Source: Adiantum capillus-veneris (Eukaryota; Streptophyta; Polypodiopsida; Polypodiales; Pteridaceae). Taken from it: a stretch of 64,000 nucleotides of DNA. Both the position numbers and the translations under genes were made by a program. Below, piece by piece: positions 33,655-43,905 of the stretch (its first letter is position 1; each line of letters begins with the position of its first letter). The DNA lies in contig CM043945.1 in the NCBI GenBank assembly GCA_014529385.2, positions 152,867,741 to 152,931,740 on the forward strand, written 5' to 3'. Under the pieces are notes generated by a model, which worked only from the letters and a program-made list of their open reading frames with translations, was not told the origin of the DNA and ran no database searches.

Positions 33655-34849
33655 GTTAGGTGCAGTAGAATGATTGTTTGTGCTTTGCTCAAGATGAGTG
33701 CTCCGAACTGTGCTCAAGGTTCCTTTTAGTTCTTATGGAAGGGAGAGCCTTCCGTTCTTAGTGGAAAGTGCTATGATCACGAACAAAGTAAATGGACAAT
33801 GTGCGTGCAAGTGTGTGAGACTGAGAGATAGAGAGAGAAGAGAGATACGACACCAGAGACGTTGTAAAACCCTCCTCCGAAGGCCCTACTCTCGTCGACG
33901 AGAGTGGTCTACTTATGATTGCACAAAGTGATACAATGACGATGCAATGGGCTGATGCAATCTGGGACTATGGCGATGACGATGACGGTGATGACGACGA
34001 CGACTTTAGGGCTGAAATCTGTGGTCTTCTAACTGCTGATTTTCGGGACTGTTTCGGTGGCTGAAAATGACTGTTTTGGCTGCGTTTTTGAGGCTGAAAA
34101 TGGGGGATCTTCTGCAACCAATGGGGCTGAATCTGCTGAGTTTTTATCTGCTGCTGAATCTGCGTTTTGAATGCTGAAAAATCTGCGTTTTTGTGGCTGA
34201 TGTTGAGGGCTGAAAACGCTTGTCTGTTGCAGGTCTGATGCTGTGTTTTATGGCTGAAAACGTTGAGGTCAAAAACGCTAATGGGCTGATTGGCTGAGGT
34301 CAAAAACGCTAATGGTGCTGGCTTGCTGGCGATGGCTACAGGTGGGAAAAACGCCAAAGTGGAGAGATTTCCTGGCGCTAGAAAACGCTAGGGGCTGATG
34401 TGTATGGCGAGGTTGGGAGATCCAAAAACGCCAAGTGCTGGGGTTCTGCTGAGAAGGTGCCTGTTGAGCATGGGCTCCTGCTGCCTCTTCTGCCAAAAAG
34501 TGCTAACTCGGGTTTGCTTATATATTAACTTAGCAAAATTGCCCTACCTACTTTTGTTGGAAAGTCACTTAAAAATAATAAGTGAAAAATATCAAAAATA
34601 GGGAAAATAGGCTAAGTGCACTGGAAAATTTCCCTAACTAAATCTGATGGATTCTGAAGGGAATACTGATGATCATGTTGTGTGCAACCAGAGGATATGC
34701 ATCTATGCTAAGTGACTGGGCATGCACGGTCTACGAATAGACTCACAAAAGTGCCAGATCACTTCTAATCTAAACTGACTGGATTGACTGAACCCTGATC
34801 ATGTTGTAGCTTGTCCACGGACACATAGGGTTGGATGTGTCACATGACA
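33655..34849 (-). repeat. 3' LTR of element C
   Basis: 1195 bp, TGTTAGGTGCAGTAG...GTCACATGACA on the plus strand, followed by the reverse-complement polypurine tract TCCCCTCCTTT. TATA-like element-sense sequence lies near 34518-34530. Confidence 0.9.
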
Positions 34850-34860
34850 TCCCCTCCTTT

Positions 34861-35916
34861 TCAAAGTGAGGTACTGGTACCGAACTGTATGGCGTCGAGG
34901 GAGATCGCCAATAGCATCCGGAATCCTGGAAGGGACTCTTCGCCGGCCCATTCTGATGTGTGGGTCGTGCGGTACTTGAACTTCATAAAGGTCTGCAAAG
35001 TTTGCTTCTTTGGGCCGCGCCGAAAGCAACACAAAGTCTTTTGTGGCTCCTTCCTTGCTTCAACTTCATCTAGAGTCCTGCTTCTTCCGTCTTCAAGAAT
35101 CTCCATGGCTGAAAATTCCTGAAACCATCTCCAACACAAAACCATGAACATACCCATTCCATGTAAAGTGAAGGAAAAAAATCTTGTCTTCTCTAAAGAC
35201 TGTGCATGCAATGTAGATGAACAAAGAGACGGAGTGACAACCCGTTCATCAAACACATGCAAACAATGAGATCGAGTCTTTCTCTTTTGATCTAGAGCCA
35301 TCAACTTTGGCAATTCACAACGGAAATGCGCATGCTTGGTGCTCACACTTTCATGTGCTCGTTCGGAAACTGTGTCATGCCAAGGAAGAGTCATGGAATG
35401 TGACTTCCTGACATACATACTTTTTAGCTTTTCACGAAAAATCTGCATACATTCGTGCTCATCCATGAGAGAAACGTATTCAACATTCAATATGTCATGC
35501 CTAGGAAAAGGGATCACATAACAATGCTGACTAAAATATAGGAAACGATCACGAATGAAACACTCGAACAATGCGTGCGTATCAATCATGCGAACACATA
35601 ATACTTCCTGTGACGGTTCTTTGGACCTAAGCTCGAGAGCCAAGATTGCCTCTTCTTGAGGGGGTTCTTTGGACCTAGGCTCGAGAGCCAAGATCGCTTC
35701 TTCGTGATTGATCGAATCTGCAACAAGGTTAGCTTTGCTAGAAAAAGCATCCACTAACACCTCATCCTGGTGAACAATCACATCTTCTTCATGTAACTTG
35801 TCATGCTTGTGAGAAATCACATCTTGATCATGCAAATCATCATGCTTGTCTTTATCATCTAAATCATCATGTAAATCATTGTCAATCAAATCATCATACT
35901 TCTCGTAATCATGCAA
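34861..35916 (-). CDS. 351-aa family-specific ORF of element C, unknown function
   Basis: One open frame from ATG 35916 to the stop beside the polypurine tract. Residues 1-60 are Asp/His-rich repeats (HDDL, DKDKHDD, HDQDVISHKHD), residues 60-110 hold two copies of an EEAILALE-RSKEP repeat. The rest is a basic, mixed domain: LFECFIRDRFLYF, VIPFPRHDIL, HECMQIFREKLKSM, LPWHDTV and SHCLHVFDER, ending FMKFKYRTTHTSEW and SLDAIQFGTSTSL. Element A has the same protein in broken frames; an 11-residue insert (CCFRRGPKKQT) in C is missing there. No RT, RNase H, integrase or envelope motif and no clear membrane segment is seen. It sits where pol lies in complete elements. Function cannot be assigned. Confidence 0.7.
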   Translation of the reverse strand: MHDYEKYDDLIDNDLHDDLDDKDKHDDLHDQDVISHKHDKLHEEDVIVHQDEVLVDAFSSKANLVADSINHEEAILALEPRSKEPPQEEAILALELRSKEPSQEVLCVRMIDTHALFECFIRDRFLYFSQHCYVIPFPRHDILNVEYVSLMDEHECMQIFREKLKSMYVRKSHSMTLPWHDTVSERAHESVSTKHAHFRCELPKLMALDQKRKTRSHCLHVFDERVVTPSLCSSTLHAQSLEKTRFFSFTLHGMGMFMVLCWRWFQEFSAMEILEDGRSRTLDEVEARKEPQKTLCCFRRGPKKQTLQTFMKFKYRTTHTSEWAGEESLPGFRMLLAISLDAIQFGTSTSL

Positions 35917-36416
35917 GTTCTGTGTGTCATGTTGTGGAGAAAAAGAGATTGAGAGAGTCTCCTTCTCTTGAATCTTTCAATCTTGTTCTGCATATTAGCA
36001 ATGAGAGATGGAGAATGAGCAATGTCCTCTCCATGAATGACAATAGGAGAACCACTTGTGGCATTGAGAGTTATAGTGTTAGTCATAAAATCCATGAGAG
36101 CGTCATTATCACGAAACCATCGAATGCTCAAAATCATATCACATCCTGAGAGAGGAGAAACAACAAATCTTCTAGTGAAGGCAGTCTGTTGAATGGCAAA
36201 CAACACATCAAGGCACTCCTCCGTGATGAGAGCGTTCATATCGGGATGAAAGACAGAGACCTCGATAGGAGATCTCGAACTAACTTCGAGGCGGGCTCTC
36301 TAAACAAGAGAGGAACTGATCACATCATGCATACTACCTGGGCCAAACAATATGACAAAACGGTGCCCCGACGTACGACCATAACATTTAATGAGAGAAT
36401 CATCAATGGGAGGGTC
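35917..36416 (-). pseudogene. Protease-like region of element C
   Basis: In frame with Gag after one stop (36417-36419): DDSLIKCYGRTSGHRFVILFGPGSMHDVI, cut here into its landmarks, matches element B, where the same place reads LFDSGSMHD. The catalytic D-S-G is G-P-G in C, so it is inactive. A second stop follows, then an ORF from 36239 with FVVSPLSGCDMILSIRWF and NTITLNATSG, the usual downstream half of retropepsins. It would have cut Gag. Confidence 0.7.
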
Positions 36417-37763
36417 CTAAGAAACTTGGGGCACACTCGTGTTATCATTCATTGCATTGACAGAGGAAGTGGGTGCTGTGGGTTCTTTAGATTCATTCGA
36501 TTCAAGCTTAGGACATGTTCTTTTTATGTGACTCTTAATGTGACAATGAAAACAACGACCTTCCTTAGAATAAGTGCTTTGCTCTTCCGACGTGATATAT
36601 CCTCCTACAATTCCTTGTGCTACCTTTTCATATGGAGTAAGCTTAGGTTTAGCAATTTTGTTAGCCTTATCCTTAGATTCATTGGAAGAATTCTTTGATG
36701 AGAGACTGTTGGAAGATTGGTTGGAAGAGTTATCATTCTTACCGTTCTGAGGATTCTGAGAAGTCTGCGAGGTACTTGTGGAAGTCTTGTTCTCCTTAGG
36801 CTTCCCTTTGTTGTGCTTCATCTCCTGTGCGAGAGCAATCGCTACCGCCTTGTTGAGATCGATTGGATCGAGAACCTCGACATCGTACTTGATATACTCG
36901 TCCAATCCAAAGAGAAAAGCCTCCTTACGCTCATCATCCAATTTTCGTAATTGAGTGCCTAGCTGCAAAATACGATTAGAAAAAGACATGACTGGCATAC
37001 CATTTTGCTTGAGAGAGCGCCAATCGTCTTTCAATCGTGCGAGGTACTGAGGTGGCATAAACCGCGCCTTGAGCTTGTCTTGGAAATCAGCCCAATCGAA
37101 GGAAAGGGGCGTGAATCCGTCGGTTACCTCTAGGTGCGCGGCTAACTGTGCCTCTTGCCATGCGTGGTACCAATTGATGGCATCACCGGCAAGGTACATA
37201 GTTACCGTCAAAACTTTGCTATTTCCTGTCCTCTTAGTTGTCGCAAAATAAGCATTAAATTGATGCAGCCAAGAATGAATAACCGTAGCATCCATCTTAC
37301 CGTCATACTTACTAAAAGTCAACTTCTCTGTGACTAGATGGTTGGAATCTGCATCGTGGCTTGCGCGACTTGATGAACTCCCACGATCTTTGGGTGGTTC
37401 GGTCTTCGAGGCTAGCACTTGGGAAATAAATTCTTGAGTGCGTAGCTCCCTTTGAGCTTCATGCTCGGCGTCCCTTTCTGCTTTTCGTTCATCGCGCTCG
37501 CGTTCGAAAGCAAGGCGATTGGTTTCTTGTTGTGCCAACGCAACTTGATTCGCTTCTAAAGTAACGCGAGTCGCTTCTTGTTGTGCCAGCATCATGTCCA
37601 TCATTGACTTGACCATCATCTCCATAGGAGTTAGAATAATTCGTGGCGTAGATGGCGAAGGGGGAGGGTCGAAAAAATCTCCTGGTGGGGAAAAATCTTC
37701 GCCGCCTCTCTCATGCTCATCACCTGTATGCGAAGTATCCATTCCGCGTCGGGTGACGACCAT
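36417..37763 (-). CDS. Gag of element C (448 aa)
   Basis: Intact frame from ATG 37763 (MVVTRRGMDTSHTGDEHERG). Layout: Pro/Ser-rich N-terminus; Met/Gln/Glu-rich helix (residues about 50-120) likely to form coiled coil; Retrotrans_gag core with LTFSKYDGKMDATVIHSWLH, MYLAGDAINWYHAWQEAQ, FQDKLKARFMPPQYLARLKD and RKEAFLFGLDEYIKYDV; Asn/Ser-rich linker; zinc knuckle CFHCHIKSHIKRTC (C-x2-C-x4-H-x4-C intact); Thr/Ser-rich tail. Length and order fit plant Ty3 Gag. It would form the particle and bind RNA. The open frame over 448 codons contrasts with frameshifted copies in A and B and suggests C is younger. Confidence 0.85.
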   Translation of the reverse strand: MVVTRRGMDTSHTGDEHERGGEDFSPPGDFFDPPPSPSTPRIILTPMEMMVKSMMDMMLAQQEATRVTLEANQVALAQQETNRLAFERERDERKAERDAEHEAQRELRTQEFISQVLASKTEPPKDRGSSSSRASHDADSNHLVTEKLTFSKYDGKMDATVIHSWLHQFNAYFATTKRTGNSKVLTVTMYLAGDAINWYHAWQEAQLAAHLEVTDGFTPLSFDWADFQDKLKARFMPPQYLARLKDDWRSLKQNGMPVMSFSNRILQLGTQLRKLDDERKEAFLFGLDEYIKYDVEVLDPIDLNKAVAIALAQEMKHNKGKPKENKTSTSTSQTSQNPQNGKNDNSSNQSSNSLSSKNSSNESKDKANKIAKPKLTPYEKVAQGIVGGYITSEEQSTYSKEGRCFHCHIKSHIKRTCPKLESNESKEPTAPTSSVNAMNDNTSVPQVS

Positions 37764-38215
37764 GCACTATGAACTTGGGTTCTTAAGTTCGCGAGGAACT
37801 TGGGTTCTTGAGGGTCTTGAGGTTCTTGAGGTTCTTGATTCTAAAGGGTCTTGGGTTCTTGAGGTTTTCTTTTGCTTGCAAATCGCGTTGGAGAAGGATC
37901 TTCTCTTCACCCGAGTTCTACTCTTCTCTGCGGGCGCACCCCTTGGTGGCCTTGCGCTCACACCAAGGTTGCTTTTTCCCACCTCACGTCGATTGGCCGG
38001 CCACTAAGTGCACGGTCCGCTCTCAATGAGTGAAAAGAGACACAAGGGGAGGCTGGACAAGCCCTTCTTTCTTGGGATTCCTGTCACTCTTCAACAAAAT
38101 ACGATAAGGAATCAACACACCCAAGCGAACTTGGGTTCGTGCGACCTAAACAAGCAAAAAAAAAAACTTCTGGTTCTTGTGGTTCTTTCCTTGAGTGATA
38201 CAAAACACTGCCAAA

Positions 38216-38227
38216 GCTCTGATACCA
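38216..38227 (-). promoter_or_regulatory. Primer-binding site of element C
   Basis: Reverse complement TGGTATCAGAGC, one base from the 5' LTR start at 38229. Confidence 0.9.
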
Positions 38228-38228
38228 A

Positions 38229-39357
38229 TGTTAGGTGCAGCGGAATGATTGTTTGCGCTTTGCTCAAGATGAGTGCTCTGAACTGTGCTCAAGGTTCCTT
38301 TTAGTTCTTATGGAAGGGAAAGCCTTCCCTTCTTAGTGGAAAGTGCTATGATCACGAACAAAGTGAATGGACAATGTGCGTGCAAGTGTGTGAGACTGAG
38401 AGATAGAGAGAGAAGAGAGATACGACACCAGAGACGACGTAAAACCCTCCTCCGAAAGCCCCACTCTCGTCGGCGAGAGTGGTCTACTTATGATTGCACA
38501 AAGTGGTACAATGACGATGCAATGGCTGATGCAATCTGGGACTATGCCGATGACGACGACGACTTTAGGGCTGAAATCTGTGGTCTTCTAACTGCTGATT
38601 TTCGGGACTGTTTCGGTGGCTGAAAATGACTGTTTTGGCTGCGTTTTCGAGGCTGAAAATGGGGGATCTTTTGCAACCAATGGGGCTGAATCTGCTGCGT
38701 TTTCATCTGCTGCTGAATCTGCGTTGAGGGCTGAAAACGCTTGTCTGTTGCAGGTCTGATGCTGCATTTTATGGCTGAAAACGCTGAGGTAAAAAACGCT
38801 AATGGGCTGATTGGCTGAGGTAAAAAACGCTAATGGTGCTGGCTTGCTGGCGATGGCTACAGGTGGGAAAACGCCAAAGTGGAGAGATGTCCTGGCGCTA
38901 GAAAACGCTAGGGGCTGATGTGTATGGCGAGGTTGGGAGATCCAAAAACGCCAAGTGCTGGGGTTCTGCTGAGAAGGTGCCTGTTGAGCATGGGCTCCTG
39001 CTGCCTCTTCTGCTAGAAAGTGCTAACTCGGGTTTGCTTATATATTAACTTAGCAAAATTGCCCTACCTACTTTTGTTGGAAAGTCGCTTAAAAATAATA
39101 AGTGAAAAATACCAAAAATAGGAAAAATAGGCTAAATGCACTGGAAAATTCCCCTAACTGAATCTGATGGATTCTGAAGGGAATATTGATGATCATGTTG
39201 TGTGCAACCAGAGGATATGCATCTATGCTAAGTGACTGGGCATGCACGGTCTACAAATAGACTCACAAAAGTGCCAGATCACTTCTAATCTAGACTGACT
39301 GAACCCCGATCATGCTGTAGCTTGTCCACGGACACATAGGGTTGGATGTGTCACGTG

Positions 39358-39360
<3 letters not shown>
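38229..39360 (-). repeat. 5' LTR of element C
   Basis: 1132 bp, TGTTAGGTGCAGCGG...GTCACGTGACA. It matches 33655-34849 over its length with scattered substitutions and a few short deletions near 38720. Confidence 0.9.
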
Positions 39361-39413
<53 letters not shown>

Positions 39414-39890
39414 ATGACATCCGATGGGGTCCCAACCAACCCTCTCAAGGGCCCCCCATACCATTGCCGATGTGGTAATTGCTTCTGATTGCGTAAATGG
39501 AATGTACACACATGCAATACCTCAAGTGCAGACTCTACTGACTCGAATGGGGAATGTTGCCGCGGTAACTCTTCAACCTCCGGGGTTGATTTGATGCACC
39601 TTTGGATCCGTCTCGATGTGGGATTGCGGAATGCGGATGGCCACCAAGGGGTAGATCTGAGGCGGATCTGCGCTCCCGATGAGAGTGGAATGAAAGACTA
39701 AAAATGCATATCTTGATGATGCCGATGATTGGCCGCCAAGAACAAGTACGTCTACCTAAAGTACGGCCGAGCACAACCACAAAACAGCCCCAATCCCTAA
39801 TCTGCTCCTGGGAGATACCGAAGCTACCACTGGACAGGAAAATGAACTCTACCACACCATCTCAGCTCCTGGACGGGAAAGTAGTCCAAA
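39361..39890. repeat. GA tract and LTR-like sequence right of element C
   Basis: GA microsatellite 39361-39410, then GATGGGGTCCC, AAGGGCCCCCC and TGCTTCTGATTGCG, the same block order as in the A, B and C LTRs but diverged. The part near 39730-39870 recurs at about 46335-46450. Open frames here are not supported as genes. Confidence 0.5.
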
Positions 39891-39939
39891 GGAGCTGGCA
39901 TGAGAGGATAATGTCGCCAATGGAATAGGTTTGGGGAAG

Positions 39940-41411
39940 ATGTCAGCAAGGTTATCCAAAGTCGGTTTGTACTCTAGTTGGTCTTCTCACGAACAAAATG
40001 GTATTGAATCTCTATATGCTTGGTCCGGGCATGGAACACCGGGTTCCTCGCAATGGCAATACAACTCTGATTGTCTTAGTACATAATGGTCGTCTGTTGT
40101 GGAAAATAGCCCATCTCCAAAAGTAGCCTCCGAATCCATGCTGACTCACATGTAGCACTACAAACAGCACGGTACTCTGCCTCTGTGGAAGACAAGGCAA
40201 TTTTTGGTTGTTTCTTGTTGCTCCATGAAACTGCTTCTGAGCCAAAAGGAAAGGTAAAACCTGTGGTCGACCGTCGTCTGGTTGGATCACCTTCCCAATC
40301 TGAATCACTCTATCCTCGTAGAATGATCTGGGAATCCGTACCTCTAGCTGCATACCAAATGCCTAATGACTTGGTCGCCTTCAAATACCGCAGGATCCTA
40401 AGGGCTTGCTACATATGTAGCTTGGTGGGTTTCTGCATAAAGGAACTGAGAAGACCCACCGGGAAACTGAAATCCAAATGGGAGAACCAGCCAGTTTCCG
40501 ATACTCTTGCATCTACTAAAACAGGAAGATCTAACTGTGACAACTTCTGATTGGGATCCATGGGAGTAGAGATAAGTTTGCACTCGATCATACCAAAAGC
40601 TTCCAATAATTCTTGGATATACCGCTCTTGAGAGAGGAAAATGCCCCCCTCAATCCAAGAAAATGATGAAGCAAGCCAAGATCTGTCATCTCAAACTCCT
40701 CTACCAAGGTTTCCATAATACTGCGGATGTGCTCAACATGGCTACTTGCAATCACAAGATTGTCGGCGTAGAGGATAATAAGTGTCACTAACCCTCCCTC
40801 ACGGTAAATGTACAAGTCTAGATCAACAGAAGATCTTTGAAAGAAGTGTCGTAGGAAAAGGAATCAATCTTCTAGTACCACGCTCAAGCAGATTGCTTGA
40901 GGCCATTGAGGACCGTGAGCAACCTACAAACCATGTCTGCAAAGTCCGGATCCTCGAACCCTAGAGGTTGTTCCACATAAACCTCCTCCTCTAAATCACC
41001 ATTGAAGAATGCCGAAACCACATCCATCTGAAAAACCAACCACCCAAAAAAGGTAACAAGGGCAAAAACAATCCGTACGGTCACCATCCGTGCGGTTGGG
41101 GCAAAGGTCTCCTCATAGTCTAAACTGGGTTTCTTGGAAAAGCCTTTGGCAACTAGTTTCCCCTTGTGCTTGTCCAAAGAACCATCAGCTTTGTACTTGG
41201 TCTTGTAAACCCATTTGACCCCAATCACTTTCCGCTTGGCAAGCCGCAGAACCAATACACATGTGTTGTTCTTCTTGATGGAATCAAGCTCTTTTTGCAT
41301 GGCCAACTTCCACTTTGGTTGTGAAAGTGCCTCCTCAATTGTAAGAGGAACATTGTCCTTGATCACTGTAGACATCAATACATAGTTCACCTGTAGTAAC
41401 GGTTCATCCAC
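39940..41411 (-). pseudogene. Ty1/copia RT and RNase H relic K1
   Basis: From 41411 leftwards: VPLTIEEALSQPKWKLAMQKELDSI, VIGVKWVYKTKY, KLVAKGFSKKPSLDYEETFAP, FQMDVVSAFFNGDLEEEVYVEQP and LNGLKQSA, a copia RVT_2 domain. After a break, LIILYADNLVIASS: the second Asp of Y-x-D-D is Asn. EFEMTDLGLLHHFLG and CKLISTPMDPNQKL follow. RNase H shows SEAVSWSNKKQPKIALSSTEAEYRAV and [17 protein letters not shown] in broken frames near 40000-40260. Gag, protease and integrase are gone; the right end is cut by an inverted LTR piece at 41468. Inactive. Confidence 0.85.
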
Positions 41412-41467
41412 CTCAGCAAGTTGAAGTCGCTGAGAGCGTCATGTGGTACCGGCTTCACGCCAATCAG

Positions 41468-41568
41468 TGTCACGTGACACATCCAACCCTATGTTTCTGT
41501 GGACAAGCTACTTCAATAACAAGGGTTCCGTCAGTCCAGTCAATCTAGATTAGAAGTGTTCTGGCACT
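41468..41568 (+). repeat. Fragment of an A/B/C-type LTR, inverted
   Basis: TGTCACGTGACACATCCAAC and the next 80 bases are the reverse complement of the A/C LTR terminus (CTAGATTGACT...GGACACATAGGGTTGG). It is truncated at about 41568, where the F-type internal sequence starts. Confidence 0.8.
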
Positions 41569-41570
41569 AG

Positions 41571-43018
41571 CGTCAAACAATTCAAATCGGCACCAAGACA
41601 AGTTCAAAACAGATACCATCCATTTCAAACAGATTCCAAACAGGATCACCAAATAAGATCACACAGAACTCAAACTTAAAAAGCAATCTCGACATCAATC
41701 GAGCTCAAAAAGTCGACTGACTTTCCATCCTGAAACGTGCACCAAAAATTAGGGTTAGGTTCATTCCGTAAGGTCGTAGCCGAGCACAGCATGGTCCATC
41801 AATTTTTGGACAGACAGTGTTTCTTTGGCGGCGATGGTAGTCCCAAGATAGCAATCGCACCAAACTACCAAGGTTATCAACTCGAGAAGAGACATCTACT
41901 GAGAGATGTCGAGAAATTTCAAAATATAATCTGCTAGGGTTTCCATGGCAAGCATTTCAAGATTCCCCACTCTGCCAGAAGTTACACTCCGAAGGAAGAT
42001 GTCAGAAACCATAGAACTTCGGGCAAAATTTTTCTTGAAAGCTTACCAAGTCCTTGAAAGTGTGCGGCTTGGTAGCTATAGACATCAACATCTACATGGC
42101 ACTGTCTTTGAGAAAAACAGCAGCTCGAAACAAATCTTGGATCCTTTTCTTGCAAGTGATCTTAATGGCTTATGCCCTGTAAGACATGAGCGGTGAAGAC
42201 AGGAGTGCGCCGATGCGCGATGAAGGGTGGGAGTGGCTAATTAGTCCGGGTTGGAGGGCGAAGATACCTCAAATAAAATAAAAATCCATAGCTCTGTCTG
42301 CTCTTTTGTAGGACCGGTATGCTTTCAAAAAAGCATACGCCTGATGCTCTGATACCACTATCACAAAGACGAGCACCACGTGCCAATAGAAAAGAGAAAA
42401 TTGAACAAAGTTTTAGCACTTCAATAACAACTGAACTGAAAGAGAGACGACACGCGACATGGAGTGGCGAAATTCCACCCCAGAGAGTATTGGCCCCAAA
42501 CCTTGGCGCCCCTTTCGGTATTTCTTTATATTGCATCAACACAGTACAAGCCGGTACTCCAGACTCTGCAGATTCTCCAGGAAGCATGCCAGAGAATGAG
42601 CCCTAGCCTCATATTTAAAGGCCCTTGGCCTGAAAAGCAATTACAGTAAAAATCCTTTAAAACTCAAAAGCTTCTGGTCCAAAAGCAAAGCCAAAAAGCT
42701 GCCAGTGCAATTTACGAAAATCCGTATAGCCTGCCACATCATCAGCCAGCGCAAAGCGCGAAAATCTGTACAGCCTGCGACGTCATCATGTCAGTGCAAT
42801 TTTTTGAAATCTACCACGTCATCAGTTTTGGCGTGTGTCCGGATCCTGCTTTATTTTAATCCTTTATGTCACTTGGGGCCCCATCGGACGGGGTCCCCAT
42901 AAGTTGGTAGGACTTCTTCTTCTTCTGCTACTTGTTCTTCTTAGGGTTTAGCCCCTCGGCCGGCATATTTAAGTTGGCTCCATTCTTTAGGGTTTTGCCG
43001 CGTCAGCAATTTGTTACA
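41571..43018 (-). mobile_element. Truncated F-type element (F-prime): internal part plus 5' LTR
   Basis: 41571-42358 matches the primer-binding-site side of element F (44757-45512). A primer-binding site (reverse complement of GCTCTGATACCA, 42346-42357) and an LTR at 42359-43018 follow. The LTR start is TATCAC where F has TGTCAC, and the telomere-like part is deleted. The 3' half and 3' LTR are missing. No coding sequence is supported. Confidence 0.75.
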
Positions 43019-43145
43019 CTGGAGAACACTGGAGACTCTTAGCCCGGGAAACCCTAGCAACAATTGACCTGCAACACATATCAGTAGCACAAGTGCAAAA
43101 CACTGGAGACTCTTACCCCAGGAAACCCTAGCAACAGGGGTCTCG
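43019..43145. repeat. Short duplicated spacer before element F
   Basis: ACACTGGAGACTCTTA-GGAAACCCTAGCAACA occurs twice (about 43027-43061 and 43099-43136). Nothing else is recognised. It ends in TCTCG, the target duplication of F. Confidence 0.7.
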
Positions 43146-43905
43146 TGTCACAAGGCGGGCACCACGTGCCAATAGAAAAGAACAGACTGAACAGACTTTT
43201 AGCACTTCAATAACAACTGAACTGAGAGAGAGAGAGAGACGACACACGACATGGAGTGGCGGAATTCCACCCAAGGGAGTATTGGCCCCAAACCTTGGCG
43301 CCCCTTTCAATATTTCTTTATATTGCATCATCAAAGTACAAGCCGGTACTCCAGACTCTGCACCTTCTCCAGGAAGCATGCCAGAGAATGAGCCCTAGCC
43401 TCATATTTAAAGGCCCTTGGCCTGAAAAGCAGTTATAGTAAAAAGCCTTTAAAACTCAAAAGCTTCTGGTTCAAAACCAAAGCCAAAAACTGCCAGCGTA
43501 AATCACGGAAATCCGTACAGCCTACCACGTCATCAGACAACGCAAAACGCAAAAATTTGTCCTTAGGGTTAGGGTTAGGGTTTCTGCAGTTTTAGGGTTT
43601 TTGGCAACAGAATTAGGGTTTGCAGGTTTTAGGGTTAGGGTTTCCAGAATTAGGGTTTCAGCAGTTAGGGTTTCTGGCAGAAATTAGGGTTTGCAGGTTT
43701 TAGGGTTAGGGTTTCCAAAATTAGGGTTTTCAGAATTAGGGTTTCTGGCAGAAATTAGGGTTAGGGTTTTCTGCACTCGAGCAACCACGTCCTCACTCTG
43801 TGACACTTCTTCTGCTGCTTGTTCTTTTTAGGGTTTAGGCCCCTCGGCCGACATCTGTAAGTTGGCTCCATTCTTTAGGCTTCGACACGTCAACAGTTTG
43901 TTACA
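43146..43905 (-). repeat. 3' LTR of element F
   Basis: 760 bp, TGTCACAAGGCGGGC...CAGTTTGTTACA. It contains a GA tract (about 43226-43240), GACGACACACGACATGG, a TATTTAAA element-sense TATA-like site near 43405-43412 and the telomere-like cluster at 43559-43772. Confidence 0.9.
43559..43772. repeat. Telomere-like (TTAGGGTTT) cluster in F 3' LTR
   Basis: About eleven TAGGGTTT words, some in direct TTAGGG tandem, spaced by CTGCAG and GGCAGAAA words. In element sense they are AAACCCTA telo-boxes. Confidence 0.9.

Larger units (their letters stand above)
33655..39360 (-). mobile_element. Non-autonomous LTR retrotransposon C (Gag plus unknown ORF)
   Basis: 5.7 kb: LTRs at 33655-34849 and 38229-39360, polypurine tract (minus sense) at 34850-34860, primer-binding site at 38216-38227. 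On the minus strand it encodes a complete Gag (36417-37763), a protease-like stretch and the 351-codon family-specific ORF (34861-35916). It has no RT, RNase H or integrase, so it depended on another element. The flanking pentamers GAGCA and CAGAG are not a clean target duplication, possibly because the target was a GA tract or because the ends recombined. It is the best-preserved member of the family shared with A, B, the solo LTR at 30506 and the fragment at 33012. Confidence 0.9.

Noticed and set aside
43559-43772. Chromosome end or interstitial telomere
   Set aside because: The repeats are spaced by other words and lie at the same place in both LTRs of one element.
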